Source of the DNA: Salvator merianae
Taxonomy: Eukaryota; Chordata; Lepidosauria; Squamata; Teiidae
DNA length: 64,000 bases
Assembly (NCBI GenBank): GCA_003586115.2
Contig: QVOM02000023.1
Span: forward strand, 2,727,283 to 2,791,282
Direction: 5' to 3'
Positions 35,995 through 46,470 of the stretch are shown here, piece by piece (the stretch's first letter is position 1; every line of letters begins with the position of its first letter). The notes under the pieces were generated by a model, which was given only the letters and a program-made list of their open reading frames with translations, was not told the DNA's origin and did no database searches. Position numbers and translations under genes: made by a program.

Positions 35995-36790
35995 TGGGAA
36001 AAGTGCAGAAAAGGCAACCGGAATGATCAAGGGGCCCGAACAACAGCCTTATGAAATCAGGCTGCAATGTGTAGACCTCTTCAGCCTTGAGGGACGGTGT
36101 GTGGGGCGGGGGCTGTTCGAACGGCATAAAATCACGCATGAGGTGGAAAAGGTGGATAGAGAAAAATCTTTCCTATATCGCATGACATTGGAACCAGGCG
36201 GTACTCTTATGAAGCTGACGGGCAGGAGAGTTAGGACCCACAAGGGGAAGTGTTTTTTCACCCAGAGGGTCATTGCTGTGTGGAATTTGCTGCTAGAAGA
36301 GATGGGGACAGCCACCAGCCTGGGTAGTTTTAAGAAAAGGTTAGGCAAATTCACGGAGGTCAGGTGTGTCAACGGCTAGTAGAATGGATGCCCAGGTACT
36401 GCCCCCAGGGTGGAGAGACGGGCAGGATGCCTCTGAAGGCCGTTTGCAGGGAGACGAGAGCAGGTGAAGGTTTTGCCTTCGTCCTCTGCTTGAGATGCTT
36501 AGAAGCAGTTGGTGGGCTACTGCGTGAGACAGGATGCTGGACTAGATGTACAGTGGCCTGATCCAGTGGGGGTCCTCTTAATTCATGGAGGAGGGGCGTA
36601 TGAATGGATGCCCGGGCACCATCTCCAGGTTGCAGGGACAGGCAGGATGCCTCTAAAGGCCATTTGCAGTGAGTGGAGAGCAAGTGAAGGTTTTGCCTTT
36701 GTCTTCTGCTTGAGATGCCCAGAAACCAATGTTGGGTCACTATCTGAAGATGCTGGACTAGATGGGCTGTGGATCTGTTCTCTCAGGTGG
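35995..36790 (+). repeat. CR1/L3-type LINE 3' end with two tail units
   Basis: Longest copy of this family in the window. An open frame at 35972-36379 shows the end of the RT ORF (ATGMIKGPEQQPYEIRL, RRVRTHKGKCF, RVIAVWNLL, SLGSFKKRL). Two tail units about 220 bp apart follow. Confidence 0.9.
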
Positions 36791-36799
36791 TGGGGTGAC

Positions 36800-37095
36800 G
36801 ACAGGGAGCTTTCTCTCTTGCCAAGTATAGCAGTGGTTCAGGTCTTCAGTAGCTGAAGGGGCAAGTCCTCAGGATAGGGCCTTCTCAGTGCTAGCCCCTA
36901 GACTATGGAATACTCTCTCCCCTGAGGCGCGCCAGGCATCTTCACTGTGTACATTCATAAGACTGGCCTTCAGCTCAGGAAACGGCTTCCCCTCCCCACT
37001 TTCAGACACTGTCATTGTTTTTAATGGGTTCTTTTTTAGCCTTTTACTGTTGCAGCCCATCCTGAGACCTTCGGGTATAGGGCCAGGTAAATCAG
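36800..37095 (+). repeat. L2-type LINE 3' end
   Basis: Contains AGGGCCTTCTCAGTGCTAGC, ACTATGGAATACTCTC and CCTGAGACCTTCGGGTATAG, typical of reptile L2 3' ends. A second copy lies at 58470-58735. Confidence 0.85.
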
Positions 37096-37342
37096 TCTTC
37101 TGACCCGCAGAGGCTGGCTGCAAACAGGGAGGGCGGTGCAGGGGGACTTGCCAACAGAGCCCTTTGTTGGCCAATTACTTGCCCTCCTTCCGCCTGCTTC
37201 CTTCTGTCCCATTGGCTGGCGCTGCACGTGCCCCCAGAGGTGGCTCACAGGGGCCGGATGCCCGAGGAGCAGGCGAAGGCGGCTGCAGGTTTGGGTGCTA
37301 CTGCTGAGCGTTAACTGGGGTCTTGCAACTTTTCCGTTCCAG

Positions 37343-37456
37343 ATGGCAGCTCTTCAGAGTCCCTTCTATGGCGATAAAATGAACCTGTTTTCCCTCTGCC
37401 AAAAGATAGAGCAGTGCGATTACCCCCCTCTTCCAGCCGAACATTATTCTGACAAG
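37343..37456 (+). CDS. NEK6: NEK6 exon, human residues 240-277 (C-lobe)
   Basis: The 114 bp encode 38 residues from [10 protein letters not shown] to EHYSDK (phase 0/0). The acceptor is TTTCCGTTCCAG and the donor [25 protein letters not shown] is the NEK6 form; NEK7 has NLYSLCKKIEQ. The assembly gap begins about 150 bp after the donor, within the next intron, and does not affect coding sequence. Confidence 0.97.
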
Positions 37457-37580
37457 GTGAGTGGCATGTGGACTCTCTTCTGGGCAGGAATGCACGTCCA
37501 AATGGCAGGGGGCTGAAAGCACGGGATTCCTTCCGGTAGCTGCTCTCAGGTGCGGTTTGGTGCAACTCTGAAGCCTTTTG

Positions 37581-38395
37581 GGAGGGAGGGAGGGAGGGAG
37601 GGNNNNNNNNNNNNNNNNNNNNNNNNNNNNNNNNNNNNNNNNNNNNNNNNNNNNNNNNNNNNNNNNNNNNNNNNNNNNNNNNNNNNNNNNNNNNNNNNNN
37701 NNNNNNNNNNNNNNNNNNNNNNNNNNNNNNNNNNNNNNNNNNNNNNNNNNNNNNNNNNNNNNNNNNNNNNNNNNNNNNNNNNNNNNNNNNNNNNNNNNNN
37801 NNNNNNNNNNNNNNNNNNNNNNNNNNNNNNNNNNNNNNNNNNNNNNNNNNNNNNNNNNNNNNNNNNNNNNNNNNNNNNNNNNNNNNNNNNNNNNNNNNNN
37901 NNNNNNNNNNNNNNNNNNNNNNNNNNNNNNNNNNNNNNNNNNNNNNNNNNNNNNNNNNNNNNNNNNNNNNNNNNNNNNNNNNNNNNNNNNNNNNNNNNNN
38001 NNNNNNNNNNNNNNNNNNNNNNNNNNNNNNNNNNNNNNNNNNNNNNNNNNNNNNNNNNNNNNNNNNNNNNNNNNNNNNNNNNNNNNNNNNNNNNNNNNNN
38101 NNNNNNNNNNNNNNNNNNNNNNNNNNNNNNNNNNNNNNNNNNNNNNNNNNNNNNNNNNNNNNNNNNNNNNNNNNNNNNNNNNNNNNNNNNNNNNNNNNNN
38201 NNNNNNNNNNNNNNNNNNNNNNNNNNNNNNNNNNNNNNNNNNNNNNNGAAGGAAGGAAGGAAAAGAGGGAGGAAGGAAGGAAAAGAGGGAGGAAAGAAGG
38301 AAGGAAGGAAGGAAAAGAGGGAGGAAAGAAGGAAGGAAGGAAAGAAGGAAGGAAGGAAAAGAAGGAGGAAAGAAGGGAGGGAGGGAGGGAGGAGC
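37581..38395. repeat. Purine-only tandem repeat with 645-bp sequence gap
   Basis: (GGGA)n at 37581-37602, N from 37603 to 38247, then GGAA/GGGA/GAAAA repeats to about 38391. The ORFs across the gap are artefacts of reading N as open. The true length is unknown. Confidence 0.97.
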
Positions 38396-40309
38396 ATCTA
38401 TTGACACAGCTCCAGGCATAAAAGCCTTTTCAGCTACTGCTGCAGAAAGCAGCAGCAAGGAAACTGGGGTATGTTTCCGCCTGAACGCTTCTTAGGTCTG
38501 ACTTATTGTCCACCACAGCCCATTCAGGTTGCTGTTTGGTCCACACTGAGCGCCAGCCTGCTTTATCCAGCACTGAATCATTGGAAGCCAAACATGCCAC
38601 TGCAGAAATTCCGTGCATGTGCTTTGTTCAGCTGGCACGGCATGGGATGGAGGGTAGTTTAAGGAGGAACTGTGTAGGAGAGGCAAGGATTTCCTTCCGC
38701 CGAACCTCTTAAACAAGCGTAGAGCTTGGATTTTGAAAGCAAGTTGTGGGTTCGGAAGGCAGGTCTTCAGCAGTTCCTCTGGTCCGAGGCTGAGTATCCT
38801 TTCCCAGTCAGTGAAAACATTTATTACGGTCAGAGACCCCAAAGCATGAGGCAACAGATATCCTCTCTCATCTTCTGCAAACGGGACCTTTTGGGATGGG
38901 ATCTTCGGGATGGGAGCAAGTGAGAATATTGCACAAAGGTCTTTCAAAATGGGGATGGACATGACATGCCTGTCAGAAGACGGGGGCATAGAGCGAGCTC
39001 TGTCTTTATATTCATTTATTTCCTGTGCACACACCCCTCTAACACACAGCAGGAGGACCTGTCTTCTGTTCACTCTGCTTGGCTTTGCCATCTGTGGAGA
39101 AAACCGGTCGCCTTGGGTATGGCTCGGATCTCACGTATGAACCACTAGGAGTGTCTCATGCTAGAACCTTCTACTTCTTGATGGCTCCCAAGACTGGTGT
39201 GCTGCTGCACAAAGAGAACACAACACAACACAACAGCACTGCCTCCCCTGTAGAAAAGGATTCGCTTGACTGCAGACTTGCAGCAAGCGCAGGCCGGACG
39301 TGTTGGGATTTCTTGGCAAAGAGAGTCATCTTCAGCTGGCCCTGGCTAGCGCTTGCTGCTACTTGGAGCAAATTTCCCCGCTTCCACTTCCGACTTGCGA
39401 GTCTGTGTTTCACGTGTGGTTTGCCGGTTCTGGGAACAAGCGCCCTTTCCCCTTTGGATGCCACCAGCCTGATAGCCCCTCATTAGGCCCCAGCATGATT
39501 TCTTCTTGCAGGCCCTTTCTGTGGCAGAGTCAGGATCTGAGACCTTTCCTCTGCTTCGCCCTTCTCCTCGCAATCTGCCTTCTGGCAGCAGCAGGAATTA
39601 GTGCAACTTGACAGACGTGTTTCCTGTCCCTCCAGTTACCTTTGGTTTGCCTCCCTCTGGCAGTGCTAAAGATTGTGCACAGCCTAGTGATCCAGTTCAG
39701 GGGGAGAAGGATGGTTGAGCGCTCCAGGAACAGCGGCAGGAAGCGGAGAACCCTGTCCCAGGTGGATCCGTTTTCAGGCAGCAGGTCGAAGGAACCACCC
39801 AGTGGCTTCCGTTGTGGGAAAATGCTCTGCATCTTCCGTGTGTTAATGCGTGCGCGTGAAGGCTTGTCCCTTCTCAGCTCCTTGCCTGCGTGGGTCAGGA
39901 GGGCTTGCGGCGAGGACTACCTAGACGGAGGAGAGACCAGAAGGACCCAGAGGGTGGCATTTGATCAGGACTGCGGGGTCTCCTCGTTCAGTGCATCTGC
40001 CAGGAAGCAGCAGCTGGGCCTCTGAAGCAGGAGGCGTTGACACCGGTTTGGAGCAGCACCTTTAGTCCACGCCAGCGGCGATTCCCTTGGCAGGGACATA
40101 AATGGCTTCTTTCGAAGAGGCCGGGGAGAGCCGTGATCGTTCCCTCCTTCTGCTTCGGAAGCTCACGACCATCCTCCCTGGATCGCATCCGACCGGGTCC
40201 GGAAGGGACTCCGCACCGATCGGCAGCTGCATTAAATTGACCCTCTGCTGGCGGGGAGCCCCCTCCTCGCTCTTCCAAGGCGCTCCACTGGGCGTGGGGG
40301 GGGGGGCCC

Positions 40310-40460
40310 TGACGCCGCTCTGTTTGTGCTTTTAATTACCATTAAAATAATTGGGCCTTTTGCTGCTGGGAGGATGGGAAAAGATCAGAGGCTCAAGGCT
40401 ATTTCTCTCGTGCCATGGGGTGCCTACGCCGCTTCCAGGGGCTGCGTAATTAAAAGCCCC
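40310..40460. promoter_or_regulatory. Weak candidate non-coding block
   Basis: Contains TGCTTTTAATTACC, CATTAAAATAATTGGG and GCGTAATTAAAAGC in a GC-rich setting. Weak candidate for a homeodomain-bound enhancer. Confidence 0.22.
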
Positions 40461-41181
40461 AGCCTCTCCAGTGCAAAAGGAAGGGAGGTGGGGGCTGGCC
40501 CTGCACTGCCTTTATTATGCAAGCCATAGGGCGGAGAGCAAAGACGGTCACCGCCAGGGCCGTCTGTCTGTCCCCCTCCCTGAGCTAGCAGGCCAAAGGC
40601 AAGCCTCGCTCATTCCCCGGTCTTTAGCGTCCTCGGCAAGAGGCTGCTTCGGCCTCCCAAGGCCCACCTGGCTCCTCCGGGCTCGTTCCGGTACGGAACC
40701 ACCTGCCTCCCGCCTTCCAAATCACGCCCCTGCGGTCCTCGGGCACACTCTGAGGGGTGCTCCACGCGCACCGCCTCTGCCTTTTCCAGCCACTGGCAGC
40801 ACTGGCGTTGGAGGCCTGGACTTGCATCGAGCAGGCAGGGGAGAAAGGGTTCGTCAGTCGTGCCCCTGAAGTGCTGGCGGCCCCGGCTGTCTCAACAGAG
40901 GGGAGCATGTTGCCCTGTGAATGCAGTTCGCAAACGGGCATCCTCTTCTACTATCTTAAAATCCCTCAACCTGTCGCCGTTCCGTTCGCAGGCGTTCAAA
41001 GTGTGAGCGTCGCCTGTTACGCACAGACTGGTGGCAGGTGTCCCGGCGCCTTTACCCAGGGGAGCAGGCCCGGTTGGCCAGGCTGGGTGCCCCCCCCCCA
41101 CACACACACACCTGTCGAGGGCAGGGCGCCTCCCTTTCCGCCTCTCCGCCTTCACCTGCCTCTCTCGCTCCTTCCTTGCAG

Positions 41182-41292
41182 CTGCGGGAACTGGTCACCA
41201 TGTGCATACACCCGGACCCGGATCAGCGGCCCGACATCGGCTACGTCCACCAGCTGGCGAAGCAGATGCACCTGTGGGCCTCCAGCACCTGA
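41182..41292 (+). CDS. NEK6: NEK6 terminal coding exon, residues 278-313 and TGA
   Basis: The 111 bp encode 36 residues plus TGA. The acceptor is CTCCTTCCTTGCAG. The frame starts [20 protein letters not shown], carries the conserved subdomain XI arginine in QRPD, and ends QMHLWASST. Human NEK6 ends in the same position, so the C-terminus is complete. A longer frame in another phase overlaps this exon and is a shadow. Confidence 0.97.
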   Translation: MRELVTMCIHPDPDQRPDIGYVHQLAKQMHLWASST

Positions 41293-42028
41293 GGGGCTGG
41301 CCGCCATCTTCCAAGGGCGACCGTCGCAGCGCAGTCTTACTTGAACCTTCTGTCTCGGACGAAACCACGAAGTGCCTCGCCAAACTTCAGCGGGAGAGTC
41401 CAGGCTTCCTCGGAAGACGCTCCACGATTTCTGCAGGCCATTTGCAGGGCTGCTCACAGAGAGCGGATATCCTCCGGGCGGAGGCTGTGAGAAGTTGCTG
41501 CAAGTGTGTTCTTTCTTTTCCTTTTCCTTTTTTTTTTTAAAGAAAAAGCCGATAATATGTTACAGACGTAGATGACTTTAAACGATCCTTTCTTAAACCG
41601 GTTGTGTGTAATCTAGGGTTAGGCTTTCTAGCAAGGGTTTCTCGTTGGTGCATTTGACACACCCCTTGTATCTTAACTAATGTGAAATATTGAAATAATT
41701 CCTTTGGTGAAATCACTTTATACTAATGTAAGAATTACAGTAGATTTTTTTTTTTGTGTACTTTGTATAACTGCTACTTTTTGCCTATTCTGCGAAATGG
41801 TTAATTGCAAATTCAGTTCTAGTTCATACTGTTTTTTAACAAGAACATTCAGCCTGGTGTTTTTATACTTCCCTCTGTTGTAGGAATAAGGGGAACGTGT
41901 TTGAAGGGTTTTTTTGTTTTGTTTTTCATTGAAACTTTAGGAGGAAAATTTTGGCAGTGTATTTTTACTTGTCAACATGGCTGCAGTCAGCAAGGATACC
42001 AGTGTAAGTTTCAAACCAAAGCTTTCTA

Positions 42029-42066
42029 AATATATATATATATATATATATGTATGTATATATATT
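42029..42066. repeat. (TA)n tract in NEK6 3' UTR
   Basis: About 15 TA units with two TGTA interruptions. Confidence 0.95.
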
Positions 42067-43023
42067 TGTCATTTTCTGTGCTGTTCCAGCGCAGATGTTG
42101 TGAGAATCTCAATAGCCATCCTTACATGACCAGTGTTACTGTAACAGGAAATGCGTGTTGGGCAAGATGCTTTCATTTGTTTTTGTAACCCAAGTGGTAC
42201 CTAGTGGCCACTTCTAAGTACCTTGAAGCAGTGTTTGAAGCATAACATTAAGGGGTATTAATGTTGACCATAAACTAAAGGTAAGTCAAAGAAAATTCAT
42301 TTTTTCTGCCTGAGCGCTCACCCACTTATTTACTGTGAAACCTCATTTATGAATGTGAATATTTTGAGCAAGCTGATTTGAAGGAAATCGTAAGCATGCT
42401 TTCATTTACATAGACTTTTGAGTCAGCCAAATTAGCTTATAGGGATTTGGTTTCTGCCAGTCATCGGAAAGGGCGTCGGCTTCTAAACTAGGGGGAAGCT
42501 ACTTTTCCCTTCTTTCTGCCGTTTTTGGGCGGAAGTGGTACTGAATCGGCTTCAGCTATTTAGGAGGAGGCGACCAAGCTCTTCAGGGGTTGAAAGGTGA
42601 CCTCTGGGTAATGTTTTCAGAGCTGGAGACGGAAGGTTGGACGCTTACCCTTCCTGGCAGGCTCACTGGCCGCCTTCAGTGACCATCCTCCTCAGTTTTG
42701 GAACAATCTGCCAGGGTGATCCTACCAGTGCTTAATTGCAGCGCAAGCCCACAGGAACGGCTAACCTGCCGACCTTACTGAAAAAAAGAGAATTTCAGCT
42801 TTCATCATGAAGGCACCAGCCCGTTTTCTGCAGTCCTGTACTCAAGGGGCTTAGGAGCTTTGTGGGTAGGGGGGTCTCCTGTTTAGTACTGCAGGCTTCC
42901 TTTGAGTTATAATCTGGCTTGGGACGCAGCACTGGTTTCTGGCTGTGGGGAAAATTCTAACTCGCGGGTGGGTCTCTCGCTTCTTCCTTAAAAGTCTATT
43001 AGCACTAAGTAAACCTATTTCCA

Positions 43024-43080
43024 AATAAATGTTTGCAACTGTGCATTTTTAGATAAAACTTAAATGATTTACAAAATAAA
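43024..43080 (+). terminator. NEK6: NEK6 polyadenylation signals (two AATAAA)
   Basis: Two canonical AATAAA hexamers lie at 43024-43029 and 43075-43080, about 1.73 and 1.78 kb after the stop codon. A T-rich stretch with TTTTCTTTG follows at about 43084, suitable as a downstream element. Either or both may be used. Confidence 0.7.
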
Positions 43081-43264
43081 CCGTTTTCTTTGTATGAAGG
43101 GGAGCAGTGCCTCTGTTCCTCAGGAGAAAGTGCAGCTTTGATCTCTCACGCACACACCCTGCAAGCAGAATGGGCCAGGTTCCCTCCACAGTATTGCCGC
43201 AGAAGGCGGCAAAGGCTCGTTCCCCTTCCAGGAGTCAAGCTTGACTCAGAAGTATCGAAGTCCA

Positions 43265-43905
43265 GGCTGGTTAAGTCTTATAGCTCAACGGAAGAGCAAA
43301 GTGCCTGGAAAGCAGAGGGTCGCCAGTTCAATCCCCAGCCTCTCCCCAGATGTAGGCAATGGCAAACCACTTCTGTATCTCTGCCAAGAAAACTGCACAG
43401 AGGTGTCCGTGGAGTCTGGGAGTGACTAGTTCAGTGGAAGAGCAAACAGCCTGGAAAGCAGAGGGTTGCCGGTTCAGTTCCCAGTCTCTCCCCGGAAGTA
43501 GGCAATGGCAAACCACTTCTGTCTCTCTGCCAAGAAAACTGCATAGAGCTGCCAATGGGGCCTGGAAGTGGCTGTAGCTCAGTGCTAGAGCAAACTGCTT
43601 GGAAAGTAGAGGGTTGCCAGTTCGATTCCCAGCCTCTCCCCGGAAGCAGGCAATGGCAAACCACTTCTGTATCTCTGCCAAAAAAACTGCACAGAGGTGT
43701 CCATGGAGTTTGGGAGTGACTGTAGTTCAGTGGAAGAGCAAACAGCCTGGAAAGCAGAGGGTTGCCGTTCAGTTCCCAGTCTCTCCCCGGAAGTAGGCAA
43801 TGGCAAACCACTTCTGTCTCTCTGCCAAGAAAACTGTATAGAGGTGCCCATTGAGTTGCCCATGCAGATAACCAGGAGTTAGTCGCAACTTGGTGATACC
43901 CAGGA
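43265..43905 (+). repeat. Tandem array of tRNA-headed SINE units (four units, ~147 bp)
   Basis: Units begin with TAGCTCA/TAGTTCA (A-box region) at 43281, 43427, 43575 and 43723. Each has AGAGGGTTGCCAGTTCGATTC (B-box; described here to 20 bases as GAGGGTTGCCAGTTCGATTC) then GCAATGGCAAACCACTTCTG, the BovB-like tail. The last unit continues into AGTCGCAACTTGGTGATACC. These are not tRNA genes. Confidence 0.88.
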
Positions 43906-44684
43906 ACTAGGCATGGGTGCTAGTTCTATTTGTTGGGAGCCATCCATCCCAGACAGCTGAACCTGATAGAAAGTGGTTGATTGCACCAAGCTCTCTGTTC
44001 ACTCCCCAGCTGGGCCAAATCAACGGGGACCCCAGCTTGACTGCAAGGAGCAATGCTGGATCAAAGTGCCCCCCACTGAGGGCTTGGAGTGCCACTAAAG
44101 AAACCTTTTCTCTCCAGCCTGCACAACTTGCTCCAGTGTGGGCAGAAACTTATTCTGAAGGGCTCTGTCGCTCGATTTCCGAACCAAGGTTGATTTGGCT
44201 CGAGCGCGAACCAGCTAATTTAGGAACGAACAAACTACAAATTATGTCAATCCTTACTAACTACATTTCTTTGGGAAAGGATGGTTGTCACTGCAGTTGT
44301 AAACAGCGCAATACTGGCCAGTTCTCGTCCAAACCCACTACCTTAGGAAATCCATTGTGGTGGTTCAGTCATGTCTGACTCCTTGTGACCTCATGGACCA
44401 CAGTGCGCCAGGCCTCTCTGTCCTCTGCTGCCTCCCAGAGTCTGCCCAAGCACATGTTCACTGCTCCCATGATGCAACTCATCCTCTGCCGTCCCCTAAA
44501 CTCAAAAGCCCTGTACTGAAAGCATTGAATCCCTAAAGAATTTCCATCTTTGAGGCTACGCGGAAAGATGAGTCAGGAGCCCGCCTTTTTCTGAGGTATC
44601 AAGGAGTCCCAGGGGGTTGCCAGGCACGCTCCCTTCTCCGTTTTCATGCTGCTTCTCCCATTAGAAGCCCAACGCAAAAGATGG
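43906..44684. other. NEK6-PSMB7 intergenic remainder
   Basis: Apart from the BovB fragment, the rest is unique sequence with no recognised gene. It separates the two convergent transcription units. Confidence 0.7.
44350..44515 (-). repeat. BovB (RTE) LINE 3' fragment
   Basis: Plus strand GTTCAGTCATGTCTGACTCC, TGTGACCTCATGGACC and GCGCCAGGCCTCTCTGTCC match the inverted 3' end of BovB as known from ruminant and squamate genomes. Confidence 0.8.
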
Positions 44685-44703
44685 CCACCGGTTCCCATTG
44701 ATT

Positions 44704-44709
44704 TTTATT
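44704..44709 (-). terminator. PSMB7: PSMB7 polyadenylation signal
   Basis: AATAAA on the minus strand (TTTATT on plus) lies 92 bp past the PSMB7 stop codon, which fits the short 3' UTR of this gene. Cleavage is expected near 44680-44690. Confidence 0.8.
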
Positions 44710-44800
44710 GATTCTGCACAGAGAATACAACGAAGCGCACAGAAAAGTATTTTAATACAAATGGATTATGTTTCCCTTCTATTAGAAGCATTTCAGTAAA

Positions 44801-44912
44801 TCAGGAAGTGTCCATAGTTTGGACTGACTCCTCTACAACTTCAAGGTCCAGGAGAGTAACTTTCTCCGACAACACACCTGTGGTTCCTTTCTCGCATCTG
44901 TATTGGCCTTGT
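44801..44912 (-). CDS. PSMB7: PSMB7 terminal exon ([17 protein letters not shown] stop)
   Basis: After acceptor CCCTGCAG one base completes Arg. Then 36 residues run to [21 protein letters not shown], a variable stretch, and [10 protein letters not shown]. Human ends EETVQTMDTS at the same length. The exon is not visible as a separate ORF because it has no ATG start. Residues in the middle (LLDLEVVEE) are conservative changes from human (PLEIEVLEE). Confidence 0.97.
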
Positions 44913-45019
44913 CTGCAGGGGAAGAGAGAAAAAGAGGCAGTTTGAGAGGGTAACTTGGAAGAGCCCTTGCAAAGAAGCAGCAGAGAGAAATGCTGGACCT
45001 CAGAATTATACAGAAGTAG

Positions 45020-45350
45020 ATTTTACTAGCTCGATGGTAGAAGGGTCTGCTTGAAAAACAGAGGGTCGCCAGTTTGATTCCCAGCATCTTCCAGAACTAG
45101 GGCAATGACAAACCACTCCTGTATCTCTGCCAAGAAAACTGCACAGAGATGCCCATTGAGTCTGGAAGGAGCTGTAGCTCCGTGGTAGATCATACTGCCT
45201 GGAAAGCAGAGAGTTGCCAGTTCAATCCCCAGCCTCTCCCCTGAGTAAGTAAAGGCAAACCACTTCTGTATCTCTGCCAAGGAAACTGCTTGGAGGGGCT
45301 CACGCTGTCAACCAGGAGCCGGCCACAGCTTTGTGGTACCCAACAACGAC
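45020..45350 (+). repeat. Tandem tRNA-headed SINE (two units, 148 bp)
   Basis: Units begin TAGCTC at 45027 and 45175. Each shows the B-box (CCAGTTTGATTCCC, CCAGTTCAATCCCC) and CAAACCACT tail segment, ending GGCCACAGCTTTGTGGTACC. Confidence 0.85.
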
Positions 45351-46189
45351 GCTCATCTTTCCAGTTGGATTATTGTAAGAAGCCTTCAGAGTATGGATTG
45401 GAATTTTGTACAGAATGACTCCATTTTGAATCGGAACAAAAGCAGAGCTTAAAGCCACTCGTGGGAGCCCTTCAATTTGGATTGCTAATTCGTCCACATT
45501 TTGATACCCTACAATTTTATAAGCAGCATGGGAGCCCAGGACAAGTAGGAGGCCACAGATAAAAACCGCACCTGACCTTTTGAAATCTTGAATTGCAGTA
45601 GGTCAGGGACCCTGAATGCCAATTAATTACAAATGGCCTTTAGACTCCTCCATGTCTCAGCTCTGTCGCATGCAGGGAATCATAGTTGGTAGCAGAGGAA
45701 TGCTCTCCCTGCTACTAAAGACGGGCTGCCTTAGCAGTTGGGCATCTCAATTTATCTTCTCCACACTTTCAGTGCCTACGTCCGTAAAACCACCGGGCCA
45801 AATTATATTGCTTCGCCTGCTTTGCTGTTGCCCTGCGCGTTGGATTCTCCCTGATGGCACTTTGAAAGAGAGGACTTGCAGAAAGACCCCCTAAATGTGA
45901 TTGAGCAGTCCATAAATGGAGGGACAGTCCTGACTTCACACCTGAAAACGTTGTTCTCGTGTCCGAGCAACGCAAGTGTCCTGGCAATGAAGGGCTCTGC
46001 CCCGATGCTGCTCAGCTGAGCCAAGAAGGGGAGGCAGTTCCGCCACTCCAGCTGAGATTTGGACAGGGACCCAATGTACGGGGAAAACATGGCAGAAGGG
46101 GAACACTTGCTTCCCTTGGCTGACGGAAGAAGCCACACGCTACCGCCTCTTAAAGCGAGGCAAGCACTAGTAGTGGCAGTTAGCGCCTA

Positions 46190-46470
46190 GAGGCACGGTG
46201 GCGCAGAAGGCTAAGGCACTGGAGTTCAAGGCCCCTGTCTGCCGTGTAGAGGGGATGAGCGCCCTCTACTGGCCTCTAGCTCCAGCCAACCTAGCTGTTC
46301 GAAAGCAAGTAATTGCAAGTAGATAAATAGGGAGCATCACATTGTGTGATGCGGAAGATAGATAGATGTAAGCCTTTGGGCGAAAAAATAACCTTGTAAG
46401 CCGCTTTGAGTCGGCTTCGGCCGAGAAAAGCGGGGTATAAAAACCAAGTTCTTCTTCTTCTTCTATGAAC
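46190..46470 (+). repeat. tRNA-headed SINE with L2/MIR-like tail and (TTC)n end
   Basis: Head GGCACGGTGGCGCAGAAGG, middle CCAACCTAGCTGTTCGAAAG and GTAGATAAATAGGG, tail CCTTGTAAGCCGCTTTGAG and GCGGGGTATAAAAACC, ending (TTC)5. This is a different family from the arrays. It resembles squamate tRNA SINEs. Confidence 0.82.

Larger units (their letters stand above)
29366..37342 (+). other. NEK6: NEK6 intron (residues 239/240)
   Basis: The 8-kb intron is the most transposon-rich. It holds CR1 with a nested insertion (29617-30238), LINE tails (30372-31080, 34755-35195, 35995-36790), a solo LTR (32162-32650) and an L2 end (36800-37095). GC-rich 31250-32160 shows no gene. Candidate regulatory blocks lie at 33430-33790 and 35380-35880. 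Confidence 0.9.
37457..41181 (+). other. NEK6: Last NEK6 intron, with assembly gap
   Basis: The intron of about 3.7 kb includes 645 N. The rest, 38400-41180, is unique sequence with several chance ORFs. A (CA)n run lies just before 41110. An AT-rich block with TTTTAATTACCATTAAAATA is at 40325-40360. Confidence 0.9.
41293..43095 (+). other. NEK6: NEK6 3' untranslated region
   Basis: The AT-rich sequence after the TGA has no repeat insertion except a (TA)n tract near 42029-42066 and short T-runs. AATAAA signals occur at 43024-43029 and 43075-43080, followed by a change to SINE sequence near 43265. A UTR of about 1.8 kb is inferred. The exact cleavage site is not visible without transcripts. 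Confidence 0.75.
9126..43100 (+). other. NEK6: NEK6 gene, 3' part (8 coding exons plus 3' UTR)
   Basis: NEK6 is a NIMA-related serine/threonine kinase. It is activated by NEK9 in mitosis and acts on spindle proteins such as the kinesin Eg5. Eight exons with GT-AG borders join in frame to 852 bp (283 codons plus stop), exactly the length of human NEK6 residues 31-313. Kinase landmarks are present: GRGQFSEV glycine loop, VALKK lysine (K74/K75), Y108, HRD (D172 split across exons), DLG in place of DFG (D190), and the S206 activation site. Residues such as [22 protein letters not shown] and [11 protein letters not shown] fit NEK6 rather than NEK7. The exon for the first ~30 residues was not found. 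PSMB7 converges on it from the right. The 3' boundary is inferred from poly(A) signals. Identity is recognised from memory of the family, not from a search. Confidence 0.97.

Noticed and set aside
35972..36379. 135-codon gene
   Set aside because: It is the end of a CR1/L3-type LINE polymerase frame, seen again at other loci.
37298..38495. Very long ORFs across the gap
   Set aside because: They exist only because N is read as open; flanks are polypurine repeats.
38492..39091. 199-codon minus-strand ORF in the last NEK6 intron
   Set aside because: No recognised domain; lengths like this are expected by chance in this much sequence.
43265..43905. Possible tRNA gene cluster
   Set aside because: A- and B-box-like segments are present, but each unit carries a BovB-like SINE tail, no proper acceptor stem is seen, and the same units recur at other loci.
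43265..45350. CRISPR-like regular repeats
   Set aside because: Units are contiguous SINE copies in a vertebrate genome with no repeat-spacer structure.
45803..46138. Minus-strand 111-codon frame as another PSMB7 exon
   Set aside because: The known exons on either side join in frame without it and its translation does not resemble PSMB7.
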